DNA of 42,658 bases from Gammaproteobacteria bacterium (GCA_030428835.1 JAUIEP010000024.1:1-42658); one strand, 5' to 3'; positions 8,686 through 17,625 are shown, numbered from the stretch's first letter. Translations and numbers: made by a program. The notes: a model not told the origin generated them from the letters alone.

Positions 8686-9804
8686 ATGAATAACAACGCT
8701 TTTTACAGTATCGAAGGCCCCCTCGACTCGCTCCCCGCCCCCGGCCAGATGCGCACCGCCAACCTGAGCGGTTTCCCCGATTTCGTGCGCCGTCGCGGCG
8801 CCGACCCGGTCGGCCTTTTGGAGCGCCACGAGATCGACCCGCTCGCCCTGCGCGACCCGGACCGCTTCGTGGACTGCAAGGCGGTGGTGGCGCTGTTCGA
8901 GGACTCCTCCAGCGCACTCAACGACCCGCTGTTCGGCCTGCACCTGGCGCAGGTGCAGGACCCGGAGGTGTTCGGCTGCATCGCCACGTTGTGCCGCGCC
9001 GCGCCCACCGTGCGCGAGTCGGTGCAGAGCTTCATCGAGTACATCCCCGTGGTGCACTCGCCGCAGGCGATGATCGAGCTGGTCGACGGTGCGGAAACCG
9101 CGGAGATCCGCTGGCACGTGGGCAGCGAACTCGGCTGCAACGTGCAGGCCAACTACAAGGCCGCGCTGATGAACCTGAAGCTGCTGCGCGCGGTGGCGGG
9201 CAGGGGCTTCCAGCCGAGCGCCGTGCAGCTCGCAGTGGCGCCACCCTCGCGGCTGCTGCCGGAACTGGAACAGCAGTTCGGCTGCAGCGTGAGCCACAGC
9301 GACGGCCTCAACGCGATCGCGTTTACCCGCGCCACGCTGGACAGGCCCGTGGCCACCGCCAACCGGCTGGTCTACCAGTTGCTGGGCGGCTACCTGGAGC
9401 AGGTGCGCGCGGCAGCGCGCACGACGCTGGCTGAACGCGTGGAGGATTACGTGCGCGGCTCGCTGGCCAGCGGCGACTGCACGATCGAGCGCTGCGCGAT
9501 GCGCCTGGGCCTGCCCGTGCGCACCCTGCAGGCGCAGCTCGGCGACTCCGGGCTCAAGTTCACCGACATCCTCGAGGGACAGCGCTTCGAGCTCGCGCAG
9601 GCCTACCTGGAACAACTGCACCTGTCGCTGGACGAGGTCGCGGCGCTGCTGGGCTACGCCGAGCAGTCCAGCTTCGGCCGCGCCTTCAAGCGCTGGAGCG
9701 GCCTGACGCCGCGCCTGTTCCGCCAGCGTGTTGAACAGCAACGCGGCACCTCGATGCCGCCGGCGTTCAGCCTCGCCGCCGCGCAGCGCTCCGCCGGCAT
9801 CTAG
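8686..9804 (+). CDS. AraC-family transcriptional regulator (Arabinose_bd type)
   Basis: This 372-residue protein has a long N-terminal effector domain (about residues 30-210, arabinose-operon-regulator-like, as in the ArgR/OruR and virulence-type AraC proteins) and a C-terminal double helix-turn-helix (about 262-347). The second HTH has the typical signature L-S-L-D-E-V-A-A-L-L-G-Y-A-E-Q-S-S-F-G-R-A-F followed by W-S-G-L-T-P. It is divergent from the catabolic operon and shares a 144-base intergenic region containing a palindrome. It is therefore the likely local activator, perhaps responding to the substrate. It is of a different subfamily from the regulator at the left edge, so the operon may have two controls. 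Confidence 0.92.
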   Translation: MNNNAFYSIEGPLDSLPAPGQMRTANLSGFPDFVRRRGADPVGLLERHEIDPLALRDPDRFVDCKAVVALFEDSSSALNDPLFGLHLAQVQDPEVFGCIATLCRAAPTVRESVQSFIEYIPVVHSPQAMIELVDGAETAEIRWHVGSELGCNVQANYKAALMNLKLLRAVAGRGFQPSAVQLAVAPPSRLLPELEQQFGCSVSHSDGLNAIAFTRATLDRPVATANRLVYQLLGGYLEQVRAAARTTLAERVEDYVRGSLASGDCTIERCAMRLGLPVRTLQAQLGDSGLKFTDILEGQRFELAQAYLEQLHLSLDEVAALLGYAEQSSFGRAFKRWSGLTPRLFRQRVEQQRGTSMPPAFSLAAAQRSAGI

Positions 9805-9848
9805 ATCGCGTTGCGCCACCCGTTTACTACCGCGCAGCGCCCTCCCGC

Positions 9849-10907
9849 ATGAGCCTCGCCCTCGACGACTACCGCCTGCTCGGCCGTTCGGGCCTGCGCG
9901 TGTCGCCGCTGTCGCTCGGCACGATGACCTTCGGCATGCCCGACTGGGGCACGGACCGCGCGGAGGCCGAAAAGATGCTCGCGCTGTACGCGGACGCGGG
10001 CGGCAACTTCATCGACACCGCCAACTTCTACGCGGGCGGCGAGTCGGAGCGCATGCTCGGTGAACTGCTGGGCGAGCGGCGCCAACGCATGGTGGTGGCC
10101 ACCAAGTACAGCCTGGTCACGGCCCGCGGCGACCCGAACGCGTCCGGCAACGGCCGCAAGAACATGTGGCAGTCGGTGGAAGACAGCCTGCGCCGTTTGC
10201 GCACGGACTATATCGACCTGCTGTACCTGCACGTGTGGGACAACCGCACCCCGCCGGAAGAGATCATGCGCAGCTTCGACGACCTCGTGCGCGCGGGCAA
10301 GGTGCGCTACATCGGCATCTCCGATACCCCCGCGTGGCAGGTGTCGCGCATGCAGGCGATGGCGGAACTGCGCGACTGGTCGCCGCTCGTCGCGCTGCAG
10401 GTGCCCTACAACCTCACCGAGCGCACGGTGGAGCGCGAATTCCTGCCCATGGCGATCGAGCTCGGCATGGGTGTACTGCCCTGGTCGCCGCTGGCCGGCG
10501 GCGTGCTGAGCGGCAAGTATTCGCGCGAGGACCTGGAGGCGGATTCGCCGCAGCGCAGCGGGCGGCAACAGATCAACCTCGCGACCGGGCGCCTGACGGA
10601 GCGCGCGCTGGATATTGCGGCTGTGCTTAATGAGGTGGCCGCGGAACTGGGCTGCCCGCCCGCGCAGGCGGCGCTCAACTGGACGCTGCAGCACCCGGCG
10701 GTCACCTCCCCCATCATCGGCGCGCGCACCTGCGAGCAACTCAAGAACAACCTCGGCGCACTGGCAGTACAGATGAGCGCCGCGCAACTGGAGCGACTGG
10801 ACAGCGCCGGGCGCCCCGAGCCGTGCTTCCCGCACGACATGATCGACACCCCCAAGGCCGACCTGATGTTCGGCGGCGTGAAGGTCGCGCCGCGCACCCG
10901 CCGCTGA
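9849..10907 (+). CDS. Aldo/keto reductase
   Basis: This is a 352-residue aldo/keto reductase with the full catalytic tetrad: D56 (N-F-I-D-T-A), Y61, K86 (V-A-T-K-Y) and H128 (L-Y-L-H-V-W-D). Near the C-terminus S-P-I-I-G-A-R-T is the usual NADPH phosphate-binding segment. The start M-S-L-A-L-D-D-Y-R-L-L-G fits the family N-terminus, although no clear Shine-Dalgarno precedes it. It follows the AraC gene by 44 bases on the same strand. NADPH-dependent carbonyl reduction is expected, with unknown substrate. Confidence 0.92.
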   Translation: MSLALDDYRLLGRSGLRVSPLSLGTMTFGMPDWGTDRAEAEKMLALYADAGGNFIDTANFYAGGESERMLGELLGERRQRMVVATKYSLVTARGDPNASGNGRKNMWQSVEDSLRRLRTDYIDLLYLHVWDNRTPPEEIMRSFDDLVRAGKVRYIGISDTPAWQVSRMQAMAELRDWSPLVALQVPYNLTERTVEREFLPMAIELGMGVLPWSPLAGGVLSGKYSREDLEADSPQRSGRQQINLATGRLTERALDIAAVLNEVAAELGCPPAQAALNWTLQHPAVTSPIIGARTCEQLKNNLGALAVQMSAAQLERLDSAGRPEPCFPHDMIDTPKADLMFGGVKVAPRTRR

Positions 10908-11056
10908 GGATGCGGGCAAACTGTGCCCCACGCGCAACACCAGATGCCTGACGCGGCACTGGCAGAGCACGGGGCGCGAAACGGTTGTCCCGCGCGCCTG
11001 ACGCGCACGGCGATTGCACCTAACATACAAGCACCCAACCCAGCGGAGACTCCACC

Positions 11057-11851
11057 ATGGCCACTACATCCCAACGCCCCGTAGCGCTCATCACCGGGGC
11101 TAGTTCCGGCATCGGCGACACCATCGCGCGACTGTTCGCCGCGAACGGCTTCGACCTCGTGGTTGTGGCGCGGCGCCAGGAACGGCTGGAGCAACTGGCC
11201 GCCGACCTCAAGGACCAGGCAAAGGTGGAAGTGGTGGTCGGCGACGTCACAGATTCCACCACCTCCGAGAAGGCCGTCGGCCGCGCCATGGACGTGTTCG
11301 GCCGCCTCGACTGCCTTGTGAACAATGCGGGCTCGGGCATCTGGGCGCCGGTGGGCGACACGACCGACGAGATGATGGACGACGTGATCGACATCAGCCT
11401 CAAGGGCCCCTTCTGGTTCTGCCGCGCAGCGGTGAAAGTGATGCAACCGGGCTCCAGCATCATCAACATCGGCTCGGTGTTCGGCATCATCGGCGGCATG
11501 ACCGGCGGCATCTACTGTGCGATCAAGGCGGGCCTGATCGGCCTCACCCAGGCCATCGCCGCGGACTACGGCTCGGAAGGCATCCGCTGCAACGTAGTGG
11601 CGCCGGGAGTGATACGCACCGACATGACCGACGCCGTGTGGGACGCCGAACCGTTCCAGCGCGCCAACCAGGAGCAGACGCCGTTCAACCGGGACGGGAC
11701 GACCGACGACGTGGCGGCTACCGTGTTGTTCCTCGCCTCCGAGGGCGGGAGTTTTATCAACGGTCAGACGATTGCGCTGGATGGGGGGTGGAGCACCACG
11801 AAGTTTCTTTGCAAGGAGGCGTTGTTGGCGGAGCGGGCACCGGTGTCGTAA
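11057..11851 (+). CDS. Short-chain dehydrogenase/reductase (SDR)
   Basis: This is a 264-residue classical SDR. It has T-G-A-S-S-G-I-G at residues 13-20, N-N-A-G at 89-92, catalytic S140, Y153 and K157 (I-Y-C-A-I-K), and a C-terminal L-D-G-G-W block. The ATG at 11057 follows a GGAG Shine-Dalgarno. It probably forms a pair with the next SDR, 41 bases downstream. Oxidation or reduction of a hydroxyl/keto group is expected; the substrate cannot be read from sequence. Confidence 0.93.
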   Translation: MATTSQRPVALITGASSGIGDTIARLFAANGFDLVVVARRQERLEQLAADLKDQAKVEVVVGDVTDSTTSEKAVGRAMDVFGRLDCLVNNAGSGIWAPVGDTTDEMMDDVIDISLKGPFWFCRAAVKVMQPGSSIINIGSVFGIIGGMTGGIYCAIKAGLIGLTQAIAADYGSEGIRCNVVAPGVIRTDMTDAVWDAEPFQRANQEQTPFNRDGTTDDVAATVLFLASEGGSFINGQTIALDGGWSTTKFLCKEALLAERAPVS

Positions 11852-11892
11852 CCGGGCAGCCGGAGCACACACCAGTTGAAGGACAACCATCA

Positions 11893-12663
11893 ATGACAGG
11901 AACGAGCAGCGTGACGGCAAACAGGATCGCACTTGTCACCGGTGGCGGCTCGGGCATGGGGCGCGCATCCTGCCTGCGACTTGCGCGTGAAGGGCGCGCG
12001 GTCGCCGTGCTGGATATCGACGAGTCAGGCGCCAACGAAACAGCGCAGGCCATTCACGAGGCCGGCGGCAAGGCGCTGGCGGTTGCGGCCGACGTCACGC
12101 AGCGCGACCAGGTTGCGCGCGCCGTGGCTGAGGTGCACGCCGAGCTGGGCGCGATCGGCATACTGGTCAACAGCGCCGGGATGGAGCATTTCAGCCCGTT
12201 CGACACCATTGACCGCGATGACTGGCAGCGCATGCTGGACGTCAACCTCACCGGCAACTTCAACGTGACCCAGGCTGTGACGCCAGACATGGTGTCGGGC
12301 GGCTGGGGCCGGATCGTCAATTTCACATCGATCAGCGCGCAGACCGGCGCGGCCAACATGGTGCACTACGCCTCGGCCAAGGGCGGCATCATCGCAATGA
12401 CGCGCTCACTCGCGCAGGCGCTGGGGCCGCGAGGCGTTACGGTCAACGCCATCGCCCCGGGCCTCATCGACACCCCGATGGCGCGCCGCGCTATCGACGG
12501 CGGGCAGTTCAGCCTGGCCGTGGAGCAGCTGGTAGCCCACTACCCCATCCCGCGCATGGGCACGCCGGAAGAGGCAGCCGCGGCCGTCGCCTTCTTCGCG
12601 TCGGAAGACGCGGGCTATATCACGGGGCAACTGCTGGGCGTCAACGGAGGCACCGCCGCCTAG
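11893..12663 (+). CDS. Short-chain dehydrogenase/reductase (SDR), FabG-like
   Basis: This is a 256-residue classical SDR resembling 3-oxoacyl-ACP/acetoacetyl-CoA reductases. It has T-G-G-G-S-G-M-G at 16-23, N-S-A-G at 93-96, catalytic S146, Y159 and K163 (H-Y-A-S-A-K), and the C-terminal G-V-N-G-G typical of FabG/PhaB-like enzymes. The start at 11893 is supported by a GAAGGA Shine-Dalgarno; the open frame runs further upstream but only inside the preceding SDR. The clustering of three SDRs and an aldo/keto reductase around the HyuAB operon suggests a multi-hydroxyl or multi-ketone substrate. Confidence 0.93.
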   Translation: MTGTSSVTANRIALVTGGGSGMGRASCLRLAREGRAVAVLDIDESGANETAQAIHEAGGKALAVAADVTQRDQVARAVAEVHAELGAIGILVNSAGMEHFSPFDTIDRDDWQRMLDVNLTGNFNVTQAVTPDMVSGGWGRIVNFTSISAQTGAANMVHYASAKGGIIAMTRSLAQALGPRGVTVNAIAPGLIDTPMARRAIDGGQFSLAVEQLVAHYPIPRMGTPEEAAAAVAFFASEDAGYITGQLLGVNGGTAA

Positions 12664-12855
12664 CGATCCGCCCCTCAAGGCCCGCAGTGACAATGCGGTT
12701 CACCGCGTCGTGAAAACGCAGATGGAAGAACGGGCACTGTGCCCATTTATCCCCCCAATGTTCCCAGAAGGCGAGCATCACATCCCTGGGGCCCACTACA
12801 TACAACGCAGCAAGAATCTCAGGTAAACCGGATCGTTGACCAAACCTTGCTGCCA

Positions 12856-12882
12856 TTGTCGCGCGCGGTGATCGTGTATTAT
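12856..12882 (+). promoter_or_regulatory. Possible sigma70-like promoter of ppnN
   Basis: TTGTCG at 12856-12861 and TATTAT at 12877-12882 are separated by 15 bases (16 if ATTGTC is taken) and lie 45 bases before the ppnN start. The rest of the 264-base gap upstream shows no convincing gene. Weak support only. Confidence 0.35.
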
Positions 12883-12927
12883 CGTGGGCCAAATCTTCAC
12901 TCGCCGACCACGTGATGACACCGGAAC

Positions 12928-14298
12928 ATGCAGGATAAAATCCCCTTCACCTCGGTCCGCCCTATCCACAGCCTGGACCTCCTGTCGCAGCGGGAGATGG
13001 CCAGCCTGGTCGCCGTGGACGACAGCGTGCACCAGTTGTTTCGCCGCTGTGCACTCGCGGTACTCAACACCGGGAGCGACTCCGACGACACGCGCGAAAT
13101 CTATTCCCGCTACGCCGACTTCGAGGTGCGGGTGGTACCCGAATCCCGCGGGCTGAAGGTCGAGCTGTTCAACGCGCCGGCGCAGGCGTTCGTCGACGGC
13201 AGGATGATCCGGGGGATTCGCGGGCACCTGTTCGCGGCCCTGCGCGACATCGTGTACATCCACCACAAACTGAACCAGGGGCAGCGCTTTGACCTCGGCA
13301 GCGGCGAGGGGCTTACCGACACCGTGTTCCGCATCCTGCGCAACGCCGGCATCGTGCGCAGCAACATCCAGCCGCGCCTCGTGGTGTGCTGGGGCGGCCA
13401 CTCGATTTCCCGCGCCGAATACGACTTCACCAAGGAGGTGGGCTACCAGCTTGGGTTACGCGGGCTGGATATCGCGACGGGCTGCGGGCCCGGCGCGATG
13501 AAGGGCCCCATGAAGGGGGCGACGATCGGGCACGCCAAGCAGTTCAACGAAAACTGCCGTTATGTCGGCATCACCGAGCCGGGGATTATCGCCGCCGAGC
13601 CGCCCAATCCCATTGTCAACGAACTGGTGATTCTCCCCGACATCGAGAAACGGCTGGAGGCGTTTCTCAGGCTGGCCCACGGCATCATCATTTTTCCCGG
13701 TGGCGCAGGCACCGTCGAGGAGATCCTCTACCTGCTCGGGGTAAAAATGCAGCAGGCCAACCGGGACGTTCCCCTGCCCGTGATCATGGCCGCACCGGCT
13801 TCCAGTGGCGGGTATTTCGCACAGGTTGATCGCTTCCTGCGCAGCACGCTCGGCGACGAGGTTGCAACCCAGTACGAGATCATCATCGATGACCCCGAGG
13901 CCGTGGCCCGCCGAATGCAGGAGGGCACCGCGGCGCTACGCCACCAGCGGATACAAACGCGCGAGTCCTTCAGCTTCAACTGGGGTTTGGCCATACCGCA
14001 CGATCTGCAGCTGCCCTTCCATCCCTCGCACGAGAACATGGCGGCGCTGCGCCTGCACCGGCAACAGCCGGTCGACACCCTGGCGGCCGACCTGCGACGC
14101 GCCTTTTCCGGAATCGTGGCCGGCAACGTCAAGGAAGTTGGCGTCCGGGCCGTGGCGGAACAGGGCCCGTTCCAACTCCACGGCGATCCCGCACTGGTGG
14201 CGGAACTTAAAGGCCTGCTGGAAGGCTTTATCAACGAGGGACGTATGAAACTCGACGCCAGTAGCTATCGCCCGTGTTTCGAACTCGCGGCGGGGTGA
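12928..14298 (+). CDS. ppnN: PpnN-type pyrimidine/purine nucleotide 5'-monophosphate nucleosidase (LOG family)
   Basis: This 456-residue protein matches the three-domain PpnN (YgdH) architecture, which is about 454 residues in E. coli. The enzyme cleaves nucleoside monophosphates to a free base and ribose 5-phosphate, and the E. coli protein is stimulated by (p)ppGpp. The Rossmann-like LOG core carries G-C-G-P-G-A-M-K-G near residue 185 and P-G-G-A-G-T-V-E-E near 256-264, the signature of the active site. N- and C-terminal extensions correspond to the PpnN regulatory domains rather than a short plant-LOG-type protein. It is monocistronic, preceded by a possible promoter. The Shine-Dalgarno is weak (CGGA). 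Confidence 0.94.
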   Translation: MQDKIPFTSVRPIHSLDLLSQREMASLVAVDDSVHQLFRRCALAVLNTGSDSDDTREIYSRYADFEVRVVPESRGLKVELFNAPAQAFVDGRMIRGIRGHLFAALRDIVYIHHKLNQGQRFDLGSGEGLTDTVFRILRNAGIVRSNIQPRLVVCWGGHSISRAEYDFTKEVGYQLGLRGLDIATGCGPGAMKGPMKGATIGHAKQFNENCRYVGITEPGIIAAEPPNPIVNELVILPDIEKRLEAFLRLAHGIIIFPGGAGTVEEILYLLGVKMQQANRDVPLPVIMAAPASSGGYFAQVDRFLRSTLGDEVATQYEIIIDDPEAVARRMQEGTAALRHQRIQTRESFSFNWGLAIPHDLQLPFHPSHENMAALRLHRQQPVDTLAADLRRAFSGIVAGNVKEVGVRAVAEQGPFQLHGDPALVAELKGLLEGFINEGRMKLDASSYRPCFELAAG

Positions 14299-14485
14299 TA
14301 GTTAACATTTCCAGGCTTCCGGCCGGGTGCCTGCTCAGGCGTCAGGCACAAGCCGGGCAACGATGATCCCCTGATATCTTTCGTCAATTCCAACGCGCAC
14401 CATCTCCCCCAGCCACCTGCGAACTACACTGCACACAGTTCGCCCCGATTTGAAAACGGGCCCTTTCCTTGCGCACGAGAAGATT

Positions 14486-14548
14486 GGTATATCCCATTGA
14501 CATATACCAGCGAGCCGCATATTTTGTATATCCGTTCGGGATATACAA
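14486..14548 (+). promoter_or_regulatory. vapBC promoter with two palindromic operators
   Basis: A consensus -35 (TTGACA, 14497-14502) and a -10-like TATTTT (14520-14525) are exactly 17 bases apart. Two palindromes overlie them. The first is GGTATAT-9-ATATACC (14486-14508), which spans the -35. The second is TTGTATATCC-5-GGATATACAA (14524-14548), which starts at the -10 edge and covers the expected transcription start. Both share a GTATATCC-like core, as expected for cooperative binding by the VapB-VapC complex. The stretch is conspicuously AT-rich against its surroundings. Confidence 0.8.
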
Positions 14549-14559
14549 GGGTTCAGAAA

Positions 14560-14790
14560 ATGGAAAAAGCCTCGGTGTTCAAAAGCAACAAGAGCCAGGC
14601 GGTAAGGTTACCCAAGTCCGTGGCCCTGCCCGATGACGTCAAGCGTGTCGAGGTCGTGGCGGTCGGCAAAACGCGCATCATCACGCCCGAGGGCTCGTCC
14701 TGGGATGAGTGGTTTGCGGGCGAAACAGTCAGTGATGACTTCATGTCGGACCGCGAGCAACCCGCGGAACAAGTACGTGATGGCCTGTAA
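14560..14790 (+). CDS. vapB: VapB antitoxin (AbrB/SpoVT-like)
   Basis: This is a 76-residue antitoxin. The N-terminal part (S-V-F-K-S-N-K-S-Q-A-V-R-L-P-K, residues 5-19) is the swapped-hairpin AbrB/SpoVT DNA-binding motif of VapB/MvpA-type antitoxins. The C-terminus (W-D-E-W-F near 48-52 onward) should wrap the toxin. The ATG at 14560 follows AAGGG and the -10. An open frame extends 21 codons upstream but would begin inside the promoter. Its stop overlaps the toxin start by one base (TAATG). It neutralises VapC and probably represses the operon. Confidence 0.93.
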   Translation: MEKASVFKSNKSQAVRLPKSVALPDDVKRVEVVAVGKTRIITPEGSSWDEWFAGETVSDDFMSDREQPAEQVRDGL

Positions 14791-15191
14791 TGCGAAAGTA
14801 CCTGCTGGACACCAATATCTGCATCTACACCATCAAGAATCGTCCGAGTCGCGTCAGGAATGCGTTCGTCCGTCACCAGGACCAGTTGTGCGTGAGTACC
14901 GTGACCGCGATGGAACTGATTTTCGGCGCCGAGAACTCGGGCGCACCGCAGAGAAACCTGGCGGTTGTCGAAGGCTTCCTCGCAAGGCTGGCTGTTTTGG
15001 AGTACGACCTGCCCGCCGCGGAGCACACGGGACAACTTCGCGCTGAGCTACGCAAGCGGGGCAAACCCATAGGCCCCTATGACCAGATGATCGCCGGACA
15101 CGCCCGGAGCCTTGGCTTGATCGTGGTTACCAACAACAAACGAGAGTTTGCCCGCGTACCGGGGTTGCGGGTTGAGAACTGGCTCAATTGA
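14790..15191 (+). CDS. vapC: VapC toxin (PIN-domain ribonuclease)
   Basis: This 133-residue PIN-domain toxin has the four expected acidic/polar sites: D7 (L-L-D-T-N), E42 (A-M-E-L-I-F-G-A), D98 (G-P-Y-D-Q-M-I-A) and the T-N-N block at 114-116. The pattern closely follows enterobacterial VapC/MvpT, which cleave initiator tRNA in the anticodon loop. That target is family knowledge and not shown here. It is translationally coupled to vapB. All catalytic positions are intact, so the toxin looks active. Confidence 0.94.
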   Translation: MRKYLLDTNICIYTIKNRPSRVRNAFVRHQDQLCVSTVTAMELIFGAENSGAPQRNLAVVEGFLARLAVLEYDLPAAEHTGQLRAELRKRGKPIGPYDQMIAGHARSLGLIVVTNNKREFARVPGLRVENWLN

Positions 15192-15406
15192 GCTATCTGG
15201 CGCGGGAGGAATTGGTCTCCCCGCTCCGGTTTCCCGCCAAGATCAAGCCACCCGGTTACAGCGCGTGACGAATCGCGCCACCCTCTGGCCTGCCGCAGCA
15301 GGCGAGACGTACATTCAGGGTCTACAGTAGTTGCTACCACGTACAGCAAGGCAAACTCAGAAGTGATAGCTGATACACCCGCAACAAGACAACGCGAGGC
15401 CCACCC

Positions 15407-15952
15407 GTGCCCTTAAGCCAAATCCTGGAACGCTATCGAAAACACCTCTCCTACCCGTGGCTGGCGCTGTCATTCGGCGCTATCTACCTCGTGTCCCAGG
15501 TAACCATCGGCGTGATCCTCCAGCCGCTCGGGCCGCAGGAGCTGGGCTGGCTCCAGGTTTCGGGCTTCACCGCCGGGGACTATCTCGAGACATTCGCGCG
15601 CTGGGAGAGCACCGGCGCGATGGCCTACTACAAGGCGCATTTCGAAATCGATGGCATCCACTGGCTGTGGTATACGATCTCGCTCACCGCCTGGCTCGCG
15701 CTGAGCATGGAGGCGGGCCGGGTCGACAGCCGGTACAACGGCGTCCTGTTGTTTCCCTTGCTGGCGGGCCTGTGTGACTGCCTGGAAAACGCCATTCAGC
15801 ACGTCTTCCTAAGCGACCCGCAGTTCAGCACGATCGTCAACCCGCTCCCCCTGATCAGCACGCTGGCGTCGCTCACCAAGTGGACGGCGGTCACGCTGGC
15901 CCTGGTGCTCGCCATTGTTTTCCTGCTGCGCGCACGCCGACGGCTGGACTGA
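15407..15952 (+). CDS. Four-helix integral membrane protein, unknown function
   Basis: This 181-residue protein has about four hydrophobic spans: near residues 17-37 (after Y-P-W-L-A-L-S-F), about 86-100, about 112-128, and 155-175 ending in the positively charged R-A-R-R-R-L-D. It starts with GTG at 15407 behind a GAGG Shine-Dalgarno. No family is recognised. The stop is two bases before the start of the SRPBCC gene, so the two are surely co-transcribed and may act on the same lipid or metabolite. The 215 bases upstream hold no gene I can support. Confidence 0.8.
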   Translation: MPLSQILERYRKHLSYPWLALSFGAIYLVSQVTIGVILQPLGPQELGWLQVSGFTAGDYLETFARWESTGAMAYYKAHFEIDGIHWLWYTISLTAWLALSMEAGRVDSRYNGVLLFPLLAGLCDCLENAIQHVFLSDPQFSTIVNPLPLISTLASLTKWTAVTLALVLAIVFLLRARRRLD

Positions 15953-15954
15953 TC

Positions 15955-16401
15955 GTGTCACTCACCATCGAAACCCGCATTGCCATAGACGCGCCCGCGA
16001 AGACGGTGTGGTCGGTCCTGGTGGACCTCGACGCCTACGCGCAGTGGAATCCTTTCATCGTGAACGCGAAGGGGGTCATCGCCGAGGGAGAGACGCTGTT
16101 CTGCGAGCCGCGCATGCCCGGCGGCCGGCAGTACACGTTCACACCCACCGTCACGCGCTGCGTGGAAGGGAGCGAATTTGCCTGGACCGGCTTCGTCCTG
16201 CACCCGAAAATCGCCTGCGGCGAGCACATCTTCAGGATCGAGGAACTCGGGGATGAGCGCGTAATACTGCTGCACGACGAGGTGTTCTCCGGCCTGCTCG
16301 CTCCCCTGGTGATGCGCTTTTCGGGCCGCTCGACCGAGCAAGGTTTTGTCCTCATGAATGAGGCGGTGAAACAACGCGCGGAAGCCCTCGCACCGCATTA
16401 A
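15955..16401 (+). CDS. SRPBCC (START/polyketide-cyclase-like) lipid-binding-fold protein
   Basis: This is a 148-residue protein of the SRPBCC fold: an N-terminal strand and helix (I-D-A-P-A-K-T-V-W-S-V-L-V-D-L, residues 9-23), the typical W-N-P-F near 30, a central beta sheet, and a long C-terminal helix. Such proteins bind hydrophobic ligands in a deep cavity and are annotated as polyketide cyclase/dehydrase or CoxG-like. The GTG start at 15955 is two bases after the membrane-protein stop; an ATG-free open frame upstream lies within that gene. Ligand unknown. Confidence 0.88.
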   Translation: MSLTIETRIAIDAPAKTVWSVLVDLDAYAQWNPFIVNAKGVIAEGETLFCEPRMPGGRQYTFTPTVTRCVEGSEFAWTGFVLHPKIACGEHIFRIEELGDERVILLHDEVFSGLLAPLVMRFSGRSTEQGFVLMNEAVKQRAEALAPH

Positions 16402-16536
16402 CACTCCCGGCAGGTGCGACGCAGCGTGTCGACGCGGTCATTGCCACGCCCTCGCAGCACAGGATGCCGCGCAATTGCGGCGGGGTTGTGCGGCGACCGC
16501 ACATCGCGGACTCGCGCTGGAGCACGGTGTGGTCAG

Positions 16537-17499
16537 CTAGCTCTCGCGAAACCGGTCCGTGGCGAGCACCAGCGCGCTCGCAATGCCGGGCTCCGACGAA
16601 CTGTGGCCCGCGTCCTCCACGACGTTAAAGTCCGCCAGCGGCCAGGCCTCGCTGAGCAGCAGCGCGTTCTCCAATGGGCAGACCATGTCGTAACGGCCGT
16701 GAACAATGGCCCCCGGTATAGAGGCGAGCCGCCCGGCGTCGCGCAGGAGCTGCCCGTCCACCTCGAAGAAGCCTCTATTGCTGAAGTAGTGCAGCTCGAT
16801 CCCGGCAAACGCCTCCGCGAATTCGGCGGTGCCGAACTTCTCTACGCGCTCCGGGTCGCGCTGCAGCGAGGAGGACTCGGCCTCCCAGGTCGCCCATTGC
16901 CTGAGAGCCTCCCGGCGCAACTCGGCGTCGCCCGAGGTGATGCGTTTGTGATACGCGGCGATCAGATCGTGGCGCTCGTCCTCGGGGATGAATCCGTGGA
17001 ACTGCCGCGCAGCCTCGGCGTAGACGCGGGGAGTGCCATGCAGGTAGTAAAAGTCGAACTCCGCCTGCCGGACGAGGAAAATGCCGCGCAGGATGAGCGC
17101 GGTGACGCGCCCGGGGTGGGTCTCGGCGTAGGCCAGCGACAGCGTGCTGCCCCAGGAGCCGCCGAACAGCAGCCAGCGATCGACATCCAGATGCTCGCGC
17201 AGCCGCTCCATATCGGCCACGAGGTGCCAGGTCGTGTTTTCCTCGACGCAGGCATGCGGCTTGCTGCGCCCCGCCCCGCGCTGGTCAAACAGTATTATCC
17301 GGTAGTGCTCGGGGTCGAAGAAGCGCCGGTCGCCGGTTTCGCAGCCGCCGCCAGGCCCGCCGTGGACGAAGAGCGCCGGCTGGCCCTCGGGGTTACCGCA
17401 CTGCTCGTAGTAGATCGCATGGCGCTCGGACACCGTGAGGAAACCGCTGTCGAACGGTTCGATGTCGGGGTAGAGTCCTCGAAGGGGTGCATCGCGCAT
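16537..17499 (-). CDS. pip: Proline iminopeptidase (alpha/beta hydrolase, S33)
   Basis: This 320-residue protein is a close match to bacterial prolyl aminopeptidase, which removes N-terminal proline from peptides in the cytoplasm. It shows H-G-G-P-G-G-G near residue 48 (oxyanion hole), the nucleophile elbow G-G-S-W-G-S near 113-118, the acid in H-G-R-Y-D-M-V-C-P and the base in D-A-G-H-S-S. The typical opening L-Y-P-D-I-E-P-F is present. I prefer the ATG at 17499; a TTG four codons upstream is possible. It is convergent with the SRPBCC gene, and the 135 bases between hold only weak dyads. Confidence 0.94.
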   Translation of the reverse strand: MRDAPLRGLYPDIEPFDSGFLTVSERHAIYYEQCGNPEGQPALFVHGGPGGGCETGDRRFFDPEHYRIILFDQRGAGRSKPHACVEENTTWHLVADMERLREHLDVDRWLLFGGSWGSTLSLAYAETHPGRVTALILRGIFLVRQAEFDFYYLHGTPRVYAEAARQFHGFIPEDERHDLIAAYHKRITSGDAELRREALRQWATWEAESSSLQRDPERVEKFGTAEFAEAFAGIELHYFSNRGFFEVDGQLLRDAGRLASIPGAIVHGRYDMVCPLENALLLSEAWPLADFNVVEDAGHSSSEPGIASALVLATDRFRES

Positions 17500-17625
17500 G
17501 GTTAAACACAAGGTAACCCACGCGGAGCGGGAAAATCCACCTCTGGCCGCGGCAGCCCGGCGCTAATCGATCGCCGGAACACCGAACAGCCCGGGTGGAA
17601 GGACGCTGGTAGTAAAGCAGTGCTC

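Noticed and set aside
12641-12892. 83-codon minus-strand frame between the SDR and ppnN
   Set aside because: It needs a TTG start, overlaps the SDR end and the likely ppnN promoter, and is not recognised. The middle (W-E-H-W-G-D-K-W) looks somewhat protein-like, so a decayed fragment cannot be excluded.
14335-14520. 61-codon minus-strand frame upstream of vapB
   Set aside because: It would cover the vapBC promoter and operators and lacks family or ribosome-binding support.
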